Positions 45,049-55,546 of a stretch of 64,000 nucleotides of DNA are shown here, in pieces (position 1 is the first letter of the stretch; each line of letters starts with the position of its first letter). Position numbers and translations under genes: made by a program. The DNA is from Huntiella abstrusa (taxonomy: Eukaryota > Ascomycota > Sordariomycetes > Microascales > Ceratocystidaceae), in assembly GCA_025685495.1 (NCBI GenBank), contig JAJNMT010000211.1, positions 55,141-119,140 on the forward strand. Reading direction: 5' to 3'. The notes below the pieces were generated by a model that searched no databases, was not told where the DNA came from, and saw nothing but the letters and a program-made list of their open reading frames with translations.

Positions 45049-46836
45049 TTACTCCGACTCAAAACCTGCCGAAGAACCATCACTACTCTCATCCTCATCA
45101 TCTCCATCTTCTTGCACTGTCGTCCCTCTTGACACTTCAAATACTACACCACCATTCCGACCTCCTTCTACAGTCTTCCACCGACCAAAGCGATGTTCCT
45201 TACCCACAGCCGCTACAACACAGAGACCTTCACTACCCTTCTCTCCTCTCTCAAACACAGCAATATCATTAATGACGCCCCGCACTTCAAAGTCCTCGTC
45301 GTCCTCCTCACTTGGTCCCAAGACGCCCATGGGCTCAAGAGTCCGCTTGTCATCTGACAACCGCCACACCCGGATATATCCATCCCACGAACCGGAAAGA
45401 ATAAGGTCAGAGTAGGGGACCGTGCAGATCGCGGTGATGTACCGCGGTGACGGCTCTGGAACGGCGGAGGCTTCGGGGGTGATTTCGGAAGAGGCTTGCG
45501 CGGGTGTGAGACAGGGTTCGAAGCCGTGGGCCACAGGGACAATGGAGAGAGGCTTCTTCTTGGTTACACTCCACAGTGACAAGGCGCCGTTGTCACCACC
45601 GGTAACGAATAGTTCGTCGTCAATCATGGCCACACGGTCGAGGGTTCCCTCGTTGGGAATGCGTGGGTTGAGAGGGTCGACGGTGGGATTCGTGTGCAGG
45701 CCGCGCTTGGTCTTTTTGTCGTTGGCGCCGCCGCGGAATACAAGCTGCGATTCCTCGGCTACCTTCCACAGACGGGCTGTTCGGTCACGCGAACCAACTG
45801 ATACGCAACGTTCCTGTGCGAGCGCAGCAATGTCGACTACGTCGTCTTGGTGACCGAAGAGAGTCTCGACGTAGGCCATTTCGTTCAAACTCCATACCTT
45901 GACTGTGCGGTCTTTTGAGCACGAGAAAAGCTGGTTGGTACCACGGCGGAAGGCCAGGCCTGTGACGGCATCGCGGTGGTGTGTCCATACCTTGATTGGC
46001 GAGAGAGTCTCGGTGTTGTAAATGATGAGTTTCCGGTCAGCACCACCGGTAGCAAGGAATTTCCCGTCGGGTGACACGGCCACGGCCAGAATATCCGCTG
46101 TGTGCCGTTGGTAGTCGCGGTCCTTGCTCTTCCGGCGGTCACCCTTGACGTAGGTAACCAGAGTAGGCTTCTTCCGCGGAGGAGCGTCGGGCCGGGAGGG
46201 CTTCCGGCGGGTTGTCTGGGGGAATTGCTTGTGAGGGAGGTCCTGTAGGCGCCATTTTTGCACGTGCAAGTCCTTGGTGACGGTGTAGGCGAAGGGTTCG
46301 TGAACGGCTACCGAGGTGAAGCCGTGGGTGTTGGCCTTCCAGATGGTGTGGGAGGCGCGGGAAAAGGCGAATGAGTCGGCAAGCATACGGTAGACCTTTC
46401 CCTTGGTCTCGGCAATATCCTCTTGCAGACGCTCGGCAATCATATCTCTATCGATTTCCTCGGCGTCAAATCCAATCGTATCAACCTGCTCCTTCACATT
46501 TTCCAAATACCGCGCCGCCATAGCGAGCCGTCTGGCCGCTGCCGTATCCTGCTCTTCCTCGTCACTGTCCATCTCGTCGGAGCTGGAGGAGAGGTCATCG
46601 TCTGAGTTCCGGGTAGCTTCCGGGCTGGCGCGAGCTGAAACCATGTCGTCGTCACTATCGCTGCCTGAGATCTCCGAGTCTTCCGGGGTAGCGGCTTTTC
46701 TGGATGTGCGCGGGGCGCTGCGGGCTGCGCTGGTGGGTTTCGTGCGGGTTGGCATGCTGCGCTTGGCGGTGGAGGGCGCGGCATCGCCGGCCCGCTTGCG
46801 CTTCTTTTGCCCGGGGATGGTGAAGAATGAGGACAT
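45049..46836 (-). CDS. RRP9: U3 snoRNP-associated WD40 protein Rrp9/U3-55K
   Basis: Intronless, 595 residues from ATG 46836. An acidic, Ser-rich N-terminal third with nuclear signals (QKKRKR) is followed by a helical EEIDRDMIAERLQEDIAETKGKVYR region and seven WD repeats, among them HTADILAVAVSPDGKFLATGGADRKLIIYN, HHRDAVTGLAFRRG, CSKDRTVKVWSL, GSRDRTARLWKV and LSGSWDGYIRVWRL. This is the plan of Rrp9, which binds the box B/C motif of U3 snoRNA and takes part in 18S rRNA processing in the nucleolus. The C-terminus is acidic. It is divergent from PRE1 across about 0.7 kb and converges on ULP2. Confidence 0.95.
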   Translation of the reverse strand: MSSFFTIPGQKKRKRAGDAAPSTAKRSMPTRTKPTSAARSAPRTSRKAATPEDSEISGSDSDDDMVSARASPEATRNSDDDLSSSSDEMDSDEEEQDTAAARRLAMAARYLENVKEQVDTIGFDAEEIDRDMIAERLQEDIAETKGKVYRMLADSFAFSRASHTIWKANTHGFTSVAVHEPFAYTVTKDLHVQKWRLQDLPHKQFPQTTRRKPSRPDAPPRKKPTLVTYVKGDRRKSKDRDYQRHTADILAVAVSPDGKFLATGGADRKLIIYNTETLSPIKVWTHHRDAVTGLAFRRGTNQLFSCSKDRTVKVWSLNEMAYVETLFGHQDDVVDIAALAQERCVSVGSRDRTARLWKVAEESQLVFRGGANDKKTKRGLHTNPTVDPLNPRIPNEGTLDRVAMIDDELFVTGGDNGALSLWSVTKKKPLSIVPVAHGFEPCLTPAQASSEITPEASAVPEPSPRYITAICTVPYSDLILSGSWDGYIRVWRLSDDKRTLEPMGVLGPSEEDDEDFEVRGVINDIAVFERGEKGSEGLCVVAAVGKEHRFGRWKTVEGGRNGGVVFEVSRGTTVQEDGDDEDESSDGSSAGFESE

Positions 46837-47548
46837 TATGAGTGGTCGTGCTTCGGGTGGTTTGGAGATTTGTTCGTGGGTAATTGGGCGGCGACTAGTA
46901 GTGGGATGGAGACCCTCGTGATAATAATGATGTCTACAGACAGAAACTAAGCCACTATGGCCGGTTTAATAGGATAAAGACTGAGGCGGATGACAGGCCA
47001 AACGAATGGGTAACAAATTGTATTAAATGTTGTAGTGTGGCGTGAGTTCACGCTCTCTGGAACACCCGTTAAATGCGATTATCTCGACTCTGCACCAGCC
47101 AATTCTACCATACTTTTCTGCATCCTTGGACATCTCTATCCTGTCCAGCAAAAAAAAATATTAGGATCCACAAAAAAGTTCCAATCAGCTATCAGCGGGG
47201 CCGATAAGCAGGATAGGAAAGCGGTGAGCCTAGGCAGGCAGCTGGCCCCTGTTCCTGGATTTAACAGCTCGTTAGGGTTGTGTCAACCACTAGGGTCGTC
47301 TACTTTGGGTTAGCAGCTTGGAACACACGCCAGGGTCACGTAGGCGGTAGCTGCGTACGACTTGGGAGCTTGGGGCCAAGGCTGAAGCTATTGACGACGA
47401 CATCTGGAAACATAGTGATTTGAAGGACGAGTGAATAGTCCATAATACACCAATTGCACTCTTTTCCAACACCCGACGACCTGCATACTTGTTCCCGGTC
47501 TTTAATTAATACTACAGTCCACCACAGTCCAGACAAAACATCATCAAC
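46837..47548. promoter_or_regulatory. Divergent promoter, RRP9 and PRE1
   Basis: 712 bases. No exact yeast-type proteasome element (GGTGGCAAA) was found on either strand. GGGTCACGTAGGCGG at about 47,330 (contains CACGTA) and TTAATTAATACT at about 47,503 precede PRE1. No gene seen. Confidence 0.4.
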
Positions 47549-48320
47549 ATGTTCGTATCCCCGTCCAAACTACCCCGCCATGGCCGACCACCCGGCGTCG
47601 CGAACCCGTATATTCCATGCCAACCAGCATACTAACCAGCGTCCAGGGAGGTTCTTTTGGGTATCACCGGCAAGGATTTCACCATCATTGCCGCCTCCAA
47701 GGCCGCCATGCGCGGAGCCACCGTCCTCAAGGCCGAAGACGACAAGACCAGAGCTCTGAACCCATCGACCCTCATGGCCTTCAGCGGAGAAGCCGGCGAC
47801 ACCAGTACGTAGCTCGTCTTCCCTCTCCCTCCCTCCCTCCCAACTAACCTGTGTCTTCTCCCCGCCAGTCCAATTTGCCGATTACATCCAAGCAAACGCC
47901 AAGCTCTACTCCATGCGCAACGAAACCGATCTCTCCCCCAGCGCCCTCGCCCACTTCGTTCGTGGTGAGCTTGCTTCCAGCTTACGATCCCGCAATCCTT
48001 ACAACGTGAACCTTCTTCTCGGTGGTGTTGATCCTATTACCAAGAAGCCCAGTCTCTTCTGGCTCGACTACCTCGCATCGCTCGCGCCCCTCCCCTATGC
48101 CGCCCATGGTTATGCCCAGTACTACTGTCTTTCTATCCTCGATAAGCACCACCACCCCGAGATCGATCTGGCCCAGGGTATCAAGCTTCTGAACATGTGC
48201 ACCGATGAGCTCAAGAGAAGATTGCCCATTGACTTTAAGGGCATGACGTGCAAGGTTGTGACGGCAGATGGGATCCAGGACATTGAGTTTGACGACGACA
48301 AGGTCGTCAAGATGGCGTAA
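47549..48320 (+). CDS. PRE1: 20S proteasome subunit beta-4
   Basis: Three coding pieces: 47549-47550 (AT only), 47647-47804 and 47869-48320, giving 203 residues. The first intron (47551-47646) splits the ATG; it has a GTTCGT donor, a TACTAACC branch and CCAG acceptor, and splicing makes MEVLLGITGKDFTIIAAS, the expected N-terminus of Pre1. No other in-frame ATG lies before this conserved start. Further family marks are FSGEAGDTIQFADYIQAN, SMRNETDLSPSALAHFVRGEL, NVNLLLGGVD and YAAHGYAQYYCLSILDKHHHPEI. Beta-4 is a non-catalytic subunit and has no threonine propeptide. Converges on the Fig1-like gene. Confidence 0.95.
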
Positions 48321-48719
48321 TTTTAGGTTCGGTTGGGTCTGTGGCGCTGTTTTGATTTCCTAGTTATGCCTTATGTTTTGTTTTCGCCTTAAGAGTTTGA
48401 TGAAGCACTGTACATGACACCAAAGTACTCATTGCCTGGTCTGGGTAGACATCCCATGCACCCGGCTTTCAATATGAACAATTTGTTAATGCAAAAAAAA
48501 ACAGTGGAAAAGTCTAAAAACATATATACATGTTCTATCAAAAAGCAACGCTACCGTACAAAGGAAATGAAAGAATGCAAGGCGTCCATGGTGGAGCCGG
48601 TGTTCTGTGTCACCATGGGATCGATGGTAAATGGTCACGATCCTTGTCTAGCCATTGGGCCATCACTATATCACAAACCCTCTGTGCCCAAGAAAATCCT
48701 TGGTTTTCTGTAATATACA

Positions 48720-49704
48720 TCAAACCTGAATCGAAGCTCTATGTCTTGCAAGGTTGAGCAAGATGAGATACAGACAAAACTGTAATAAAGCGGCCCCTAA
48801 AGACAAGGTCCAAAGAATGGAGAACCCAAGTCTTCCACTAAACAGCTCTAGATCAGAAGTCACTCGAGCAAGGCTTCGTGGCGCCTCTAAAGCAATGTAT
48901 GAACTTATTGCCAACGCACACCACGCCAGGGGTGTGAAGAAGCCAATTGTCTGAGTTACAGTCGTGAGACCTCTGCGTGTAAGCACCAAGAATGGCACGT
49001 TATCGCGGTGAACCGGATGAAACTCTTCGAGACGGTGAGGCTTGATAAGGGCATGATGGGGGTAGTTTATGATGGCACTGGTCATAATGATAAGGATTAT
49101 CGAGCAAATGATGCTGACCAACGTCGTGGTCACGAGGATTGGAGTCTGGAACGTGTGCGACACAGAGGCTAATGTTGTGGCGTTTGGGGAGAGGTTGGAG
49201 GTGTCGATCCCGATGTTATTTTCCATTGTTATCCAGCTGCACCGTTTTCCGTCGGCAGTATATAGACACCATCCTGCAAGAGAGTTTAGTTAGTGGGTGA
49301 CATCAAATCAACAAGTTCTTGCGCCAACATACTCAAATAACCAATCTTTACGACCTCATCTGAGTCCTTGAAGTTTGCAGAAATCAGGTATGCTTCTTCA
49401 TCGAAGAGTAAGACAACTGTTATAACGTATCGTCAGCATCAAGAGATTCGATATCAGATGAGCTTCATCCCAAATCAGCCTGGGTCACACTTACAACATA
49501 GGACAAAGGTAACAAAGCTGAGAATATAAAAGTAGAAGCTTGGGTCTAGTAGTACAGCATGTCCTTTGTTAGTCTTCTTCACCACATGCTTCTATGTTGT
49601 GAAATCCGTGGCGTCAACATACTGGAAACGCACATCTCGAGACATGCGAGAGCCCGCGGACCAAAGCCCTCCCTTGTTGGGTGAATCTCCTTTTTTGTCG
49701 ACAT
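48720..49704 (-). CDS. Four-pass membrane protein of the Fig1/Sur7 (claudin-like) group
   Basis: Four exons, 49623-49704, 49495-49545, 49333-49416 and 48720-49273, join in frame through three introns (all phase 1, good GTATGT/GTAAGT donors) to give 256 residues. Membrane segments are about 28-50, 118-141, 180-201 and 221-245. The first extracellular loop has VVKIGYLRWCLYTADGKRC (W74, C75, C84), the W/G-xx-C...C pattern of claudin-like proteins, and V-K-I-G-Y before it suits Fig1/Dni1, the low-affinity calcium-uptake and cell-fusion factor. Sur7/PalI relatives cannot be excluded. The 51-base exon 2 carries the core of the first membrane segment, so a gene finder that skips it will give a three-pass protein. 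Confidence 0.75.
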
Positions 49705-51590
49705 CTCAGTTTACGTGAATCGATAGTACTGGCGATAGTATCAATGGAGTTGTCAAGTGGATCTATGGTTTGAATCTGTTATGTATAGTAGTTTGCGTTC
49801 TGATCACGATAATTCCGAGTGGGTAAGATCAACAAGCTGAACGAAGCAAACTTGTCAGGTTTTATGTTTCTTCCCATATTACGGCTCTATTTCTATTCGT
49901 TTCTGAATATACATGTGCAGGCGCCACGTCAAACGTAGCTTCTTCTTTCGTTTCGTGATTTCGCAGTTTCCATTTGCCAAGCTCATGTTCATGGGCGCTT
50001 ACTACATGCCATGCATGCTAGGCGCGGTCTTTTATACAGGCCAACGACGTCGTTTGAAGGTATACTAGCGGTTACATAAAAGGGCTTTTGCTAGAGGGGC
50101 GGCCTGTATTCGCGGCCTTGAGGTTTGACGCATAATGATATTTTTAGAGACCACAATTCATTGATATCAAGCGTTTTTGTAGAAGTAGTCGGATTCTTCA
50201 ATATAAAAGTATAATTTTACTGCCAGCCTATCTGTAACAATATAAATCAACTTTTGGAAGCACGCTCTGACCAACGATCCCATCGCAAGACTTAGACGAC
50301 CCTGGCTGAGTTAAACCATAATTTAGCAAACATTGAACCTCAACTCATCAATTGCCTTTCAGTGTGATTTCGGCGGCACTCCGCCTATCTTGATTAACGC
50401 AAACACCTTGAAAACGCAAAAGTCTGATCAATTCAATAGGAGGCCGGAAAGGGATACATATGTACATAATCCAACAAACTAGCTTCGTTTGCTGACCCTG
50501 ATGTAATGACAGCGTCGGCTTGTCGCACTATCCACTTGCTGACATTCCACTATTCATTGATCCAAAGCCCGTCAATGTTTATATCAGACGGAATTGGCGA
50601 CGGAGGCTAGGATTGATTCGCCTGAACGGGTGCCATGGAATCTTCACGGCGAACCCCGCGATACTTTATCAGGCCGTCAAACCTGAGATATCAAGCGTAG
50701 AACGGGCTCAGCGAACGCCCGCTAAAGGCGGGACCGGATTTTAGCACTGTGTAGGGTTTTCAAAGCTGCAGAAATGTTACAGCTTCTCCCAAGTCAGCAT
50801 TTTGTATGTGCATATGTAATAGGACATAACGTAGTAAGTTATTACTTTGTTAAACTGATGGACACTTTTCACGCATGTTCCCATCGCATGCACCGTAGTA
50901 CCGCATGCCATTTCCGGGAATCTAAGTCCGGGACATAAACGTAGAGCTCTGGCCCTCTAATGCTCATGAGATGGTGAGGTTGAGTTCACTGCAACCCTAC
51001 AAGTTTGGGACCACGTTTAACACCCGTCATGGGCATTGGTAACGTCTAACATTGGCGTGATATCATAGAAGCCCTGCCGAACGTTTTTCGAACCCCTGGA
51101 AAATGGCTGGCGAGTCTCGCTTCCGCCTTATTTTGACGTTGGTATAAACAACCGGCGGCGCTGCGGATTGACTTGCATACTATAGCTATAAAGTGTTAAC
51201 TGTAGCCTAATTTACACTCTGTAAACCGGTGGCAACAACGCGACATCGTTTTAGTCAGCTGCACTGTTGCACTAAATGTACATAGGAGATGCAGTTGGAC
51301 CTTGCAGTTGCTAAGTGATGAGCGTAATCTGATATAGGGCTGCTTGGGCCTATGTGCAGTACCTCACAGGGGCTTTCCAGGTTTATGCTGCATCTTGATT
51401 TACCAGAGAGAGCAGCTTCAACGGTCGGCCAGCCGGGTATCTAGAGCCCAAGGCTTGGTTTTTTAGAGTTGATGCTTTGGTAGAGGAGGCAACTGACTAA
51501 CTGATTACATGCCATTAGTGGCCACTGTTCTGACGACCATGTTAAGAAACTTATGCTAGCGGCTCAAAATGTATCCGTTAGTTCCTTCTG
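49705..51590. other. Divergent intergenic region
   Basis: About 1.9 kb between the Fig1-like gene and the DED1 leader. A 74-codon frame (50520-50744) has no features. There are ACATATGTACATAA at about 50,457 and scattered direct words, but no repeat array and no RNA gene that I can support. Confidence 0.4.
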
Positions 51591-52158
51591 CTGTATGTAG
51601 GTGAGGCTTGTTTTTTTCCCGGCCTACTTGAATAGCGTTCTGATCCCTTGCTTGCTGGAAATTTTTCTTCCTCTCCTCTCTTCTTTTTCTGATCCACCGC
51701 AATCCCTCCCCCCTTCATCCCCACTACAAACAACTAGAGGAGCACTCTGTTCTTCATTTTTCTTTCTCTGTTTACGAGTGATTGTCTTTCCTTTTGCAAG
51801 TTCGTTTAGATCTTCCCCAGAGGAAATACACGTGTGTTTTTTTGTTTTCTATTCCCACTTTCTTTTCGGCACAGCGGTTTTTCGTTGGCCCTTTACAGAA
51901 AGTTTTTTTACTAGGTATGTCATTCAACGCTCTAGGTTGCTGTTGATTGGTTGGAACCCAGGCTTTGCTTGAGGCCGGCCTGATCATCTGTCACCACTTG
52001 CTTGAGAGCCACGCTTATGTGGATTACAGAGTGCACAAGACTAACATTCATACCTTTGCTAGTTTCTTCTTAATCTCTTGTGTTGTTTTGGCACAGCGAG
52101 ATTCTTACTCTCTATTCGCATCATTTTCCACCTTTGAATCCGACGAAACTTCATCATC
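51591..52158 (+). promoter_or_regulatory. DED1 leader with probable 5' UTR intron
   Basis: A T/C-rich stretch from about 51,600. ACTAG-GTATGT at 51,915 is a good donor; GACTAACATTC (about 52,038) is a good branch site and GGCACAG (ending 52,097) a good acceptor, which would remove 183 bases. An earlier acceptor (GCTAG, about 52,060) is also possible. Signals only. Confidence 0.4.
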
Positions 52159-54173
52159 ATGGCTGATCAGCTGAACATGGGTAACCTCTCTATCAACGAG
52201 AGCCAGCCCGCCCAGAACCAGGCTCCTCAGGGCCAGGGCAGCCGCGGCGGCTCTTCCTACGTCCCCCCCCACGCCCGCAAGTCTGGTGGCGGTGGCGGCT
52301 GGAACAAGTAAGTAATTTTGAAATTCCAAGTAACGGTTGTGATGACATGACACTAACCTCATTACTCTTTAGCGGTGGTAGCCGTAACTACGAGGGCGGC
52401 GGTGGCCGTGGTGGCTACGGTGGTGGCCGTGGTCGCTGGAACGACCGCTCCAACGGTGGCGACCGTGGCAGCTACAACCGCGGCGGTAACTTCAACAACA
52501 ACGGTCCCGCTGAGGGCGGAAACAACAACCGTGGCTCCGGTGATGGTTCGTGGGTTGACGGCAAGCACATCCCCGGTCCCGCCAACCCCCGCGTTGAGCG
52601 TGAGCTCTACGGTACTGCTGATGACCCGTCTAAGCAGCACTCTGGTATCAACTTTGAGAAGTACGATGACATTCCCGTCGAGGCTTCCGGTCGTGATGTC
52701 CCTGAGCCCGTCTTGACCTTCAGCATCCCCCCTCTTGATGAGCACCTCGTTCGCAACATTGAGCTCTCCCGCTACAAGGTCCCCACTCCCGTCCAGAAGT
52801 ACTCGATCCCCATCGTCATGGGTGGTCGTGATCTGATGGCCTGTGCCCAGACTGGTTCCGGAAAGACTGGTGGCTTCCTTTTCCCCATCCTGTCCCAGGC
52901 CTTTATCAACGGTCCCTCGGCCATTCCGGCTCCCCAGGGCGGTAGCTTCCGCCAGCGCAAGGCCTACCCCACTTCGTTGATTCTCGCCCCTACTCGTGAG
53001 CTGGTCTCCCAAATTTACGACGAGTCTCGCAAGTTCGCGTACCGTTCGTGGGTTCGTCCCTGCGTCGTCTACGGTGGTGCTGACATCGGCTCTCAGCTGC
53101 GCCAGATTGAGCGTGGTTGCGATCTGCTTGTCGCCACTCCCGGTCGTCTGGTCGATCTTCTTGAGCGTGGCCGCATCTCTCTCCAGAACATCAAGTACCT
53201 GGTTCTTGATGAGGCTGATCGCATGCTGGACATGGGTTTCGAGCCCCAGATTCGCCGCATTGTTGAGGGTGAGGACATGCCCGGTGTTCAGGACCGCCAG
53301 ACTCTGATGTTTTCGGCCACCTTCCCCCGTGACATCCAGATGCTCGCTCGCGATTTCCTGAAGGACTACATCTTCCTTTCGGTCGGTCGTGTCGGTTCCA
53401 CTTCGGAGAACATTACCCAGAAGGTCGAATACGTTGAAGACGTTGACAAGCGTTCCGTCCTGCTTGATATTCTCACTACCCAGGGCGGCACTGGTCTTAC
53501 TCTGATCTTCGTTGAGACCAAGCGCATGGCTGACTCTCTGTCTGACTTCCTCATTAACCAGAACATCCCCGCTACTTCGATCCACGGTGATCGCACTCAG
53601 CGTGAGCGTGAGCGCGCTCTCGAGTTCTTCCGCAACGGTCGTTGCCCCATCCTCGTTGCTACTGCTGTTGCCGCCCGTGGTCTCGATATCCCTAACGTCA
53701 CCCACGTCGTCAACTACGATCTCCCCACTGATATTGATGACTACGTTCACCGTATCGGTCGTACTGGTCGTGCCGGAAACACTGGAGTTGCCACTGCTTT
53801 CTTCAACCGTGGTAACCGTGGTGTTGTCCGTGAGCTCATGGAGCTGCTCAAGGAGGCTAACCAGGATGTTCCTGCCTTCTTGGAGACCATTGCCCGCGAG
53901 TCTTCGTACGGTGGCCGTGGCGGCGGTCGTGGCCGTGGTGGCGGTGCCCGCAGCGCTGGTGCCAACCGCGATTTCCGCAAGTACGGCGGTGGTGGCGGCG
54001 GCTTCGGCGGAAACTCTGGCGGTGGTGGCTACGGCAACGGTGGCTCCGGTGGCGGTTACGGCAACGGTGGTGGCTATGGCAACGGCGGCTACAACGGCGG
54101 CGGCGGCTACGGCAACAGCGGCGGCTACGGTAACCCCAGCTCTGGCGGCAACAGCGGCGGTGGTTGGTGGTAA
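52159..54173 (+). CDS. DED1: ATP-dependent DEAD-box RNA helicase Ded1
   Basis: Exons 52159-52307 and 52373-54173 (65-base intron) give 649 residues. N-terminus: MADQLNMGNLSINE and YVPPHARK (an eIF4E/eIF4A-contact-like start in Ded1/DDX3), then a Gly/Arg/Asn-rich stretch. Helicase motifs: Q motif VPTPVQKYSIP, AQTGSGKT (208-215), PTREL, DEAD (329-332), SAT (364-366), ARGLDIP and HRIGRTGR (509-516). The C-terminal 90 residues are RGG and GGYGN repeats ending in GGWW; such tails drive condensate formation. Ded1 promotes scanning in translation initiation. Codons are nearly all C- or G-ending, a sign of high expression, and this leaves long open frames on the antisense strand. Confidence 0.97.
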
Positions 54174-55546
54174 ACATCCACACATACGGTATTCACGGAA
54201 CGCCCGGGTTGTCCCGTATCATGCTTCCGTGGTTAGCGTTATTGGGTGATATCCAAGCACGCCTCTTTTTGCTTTTTGTTGTTCATTTTGTTTTGCTCTT
54301 CATTATTTCATGCCTTTTGTTGCCAGCTCTTTATACTTTTGCAGGAGCGTCGGTGTTTGTTACTTGATGCGACGGCAAGTATCACGCCTTGTGGTTTGGA
54401 TTTCCCTCATGGGAGTCTGGATCTTGGTGTATCTAGCCGGCGGGATTATTTCCTCGCCGTTTAGCTGGACAGAGTGTCTTGGCGACAAAACGGGCCTGGT
54501 TATTGTTTTCGTTTTTTTTTTTTCATTCTGTTTCTTTTTTCCTTTTGATATCCACTTGGTGTTTCTTTTTCTTTTTTTTCTTTCCCGCTCTTGATACCCT
54601 TAGACTGGCTGGTACACGATTATGACATTGCATTTCCGGTTTACGACGAATTTTGCTTGATGCGCTTGATAGAGGATCGGGCAGAGTGCTGTCTGGCATG
54701 ACAGTAGCTGCTTGAGATATTCATGATAGATCCTACAGCGGGCGCGGAGAGCAGTGGCAATGGCCATTTCATGGCAGAAGGGGTGGTTGAGGTTCGTGGG
54801 CCAGCATGCTGGTCTGGGCTTCGGGCCGTCCTTGATTTCTTTAGATTGCCGAATTAGATTTCGGGTTTTGGTTATGATCGTGCCAAGCATGATATAGGGA
54901 GGCATTTGGTTGCTTTCCTGGATAGAACGAACGGGTTATTTGGGGTTTTCTCTCGCGGGGCGAAAAGGATGACAAAACACGTTAGACAAAAGTTGATTTC
55001 TCGGTTTATTATATTTTGGTATTTACAATGGTGTTTTTGGGTTTTTATGTGCCTTTTGTGATAATTTGATGTCGGTGACGATGATGATGATGATGATTGT
55101 CCCTGCTATATTTTGTACATAGCTTAGTCAGCAAATGGCCCCTCCATGACAAGTAAGCTTGAGCTTGGCGACAGAGCAACGGAGGATGATCAGTGGCGAT
55201 ATGTAAGGAGTTACTACGTCAGCGTGGAGTTCAACAGAGACTGGTCCAAGGAAGTGAAACTAGCGATCCGTGTTGCATCAGCTTTACGTCTTTGTATAAA
55301 TCCGCAATTGGACACAAATTCAGGTCAATTATCTGTTGATGGTTAGCGAGGTTTACGGATTTGCTGATTCATTTATTAATCAATTTGATCGGGTAGATTT
55401 GGGCTGTAGCGTGGCGGTGTTTCAACCAGATTTTTGAAATCTGTCCACCTTTTTTTCATTTATTTTCTTCCTCAAGTATCTTATTTTTCATTGAAGATTC
55501 CATCAGATCCAGGAGATCATTACCCATCGACACACACAAAATTACC
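54174..55546. other. Intergenic region after DED1
   Basis: 1.4 kb. The first 430 bases are T-rich 3' UTR-like sequence. A 101-codon minus-strand frame with an ATG (54600-54905) has plausible composition (several Cys and a helix), but no family and lies where the DED1 3' end should be. A GAT microsatellite of six units is at 55080-55097. The last 100 bases are a leader for the next gene (CACACACAAAATTACCATGG). Confidence 0.4.

Noticed and set aside
52362..54185. 607-codon minus-strand frame
   Set aside because: Antisense shadow of DED1, rich in Thr/Ala/Val from the complement of Gly codons.
54600..54905. 101-codon minus-strand frame with ATG and several cysteines
   Set aside because: No recognisable family; overlaps the expected 3' UTR of DED1.
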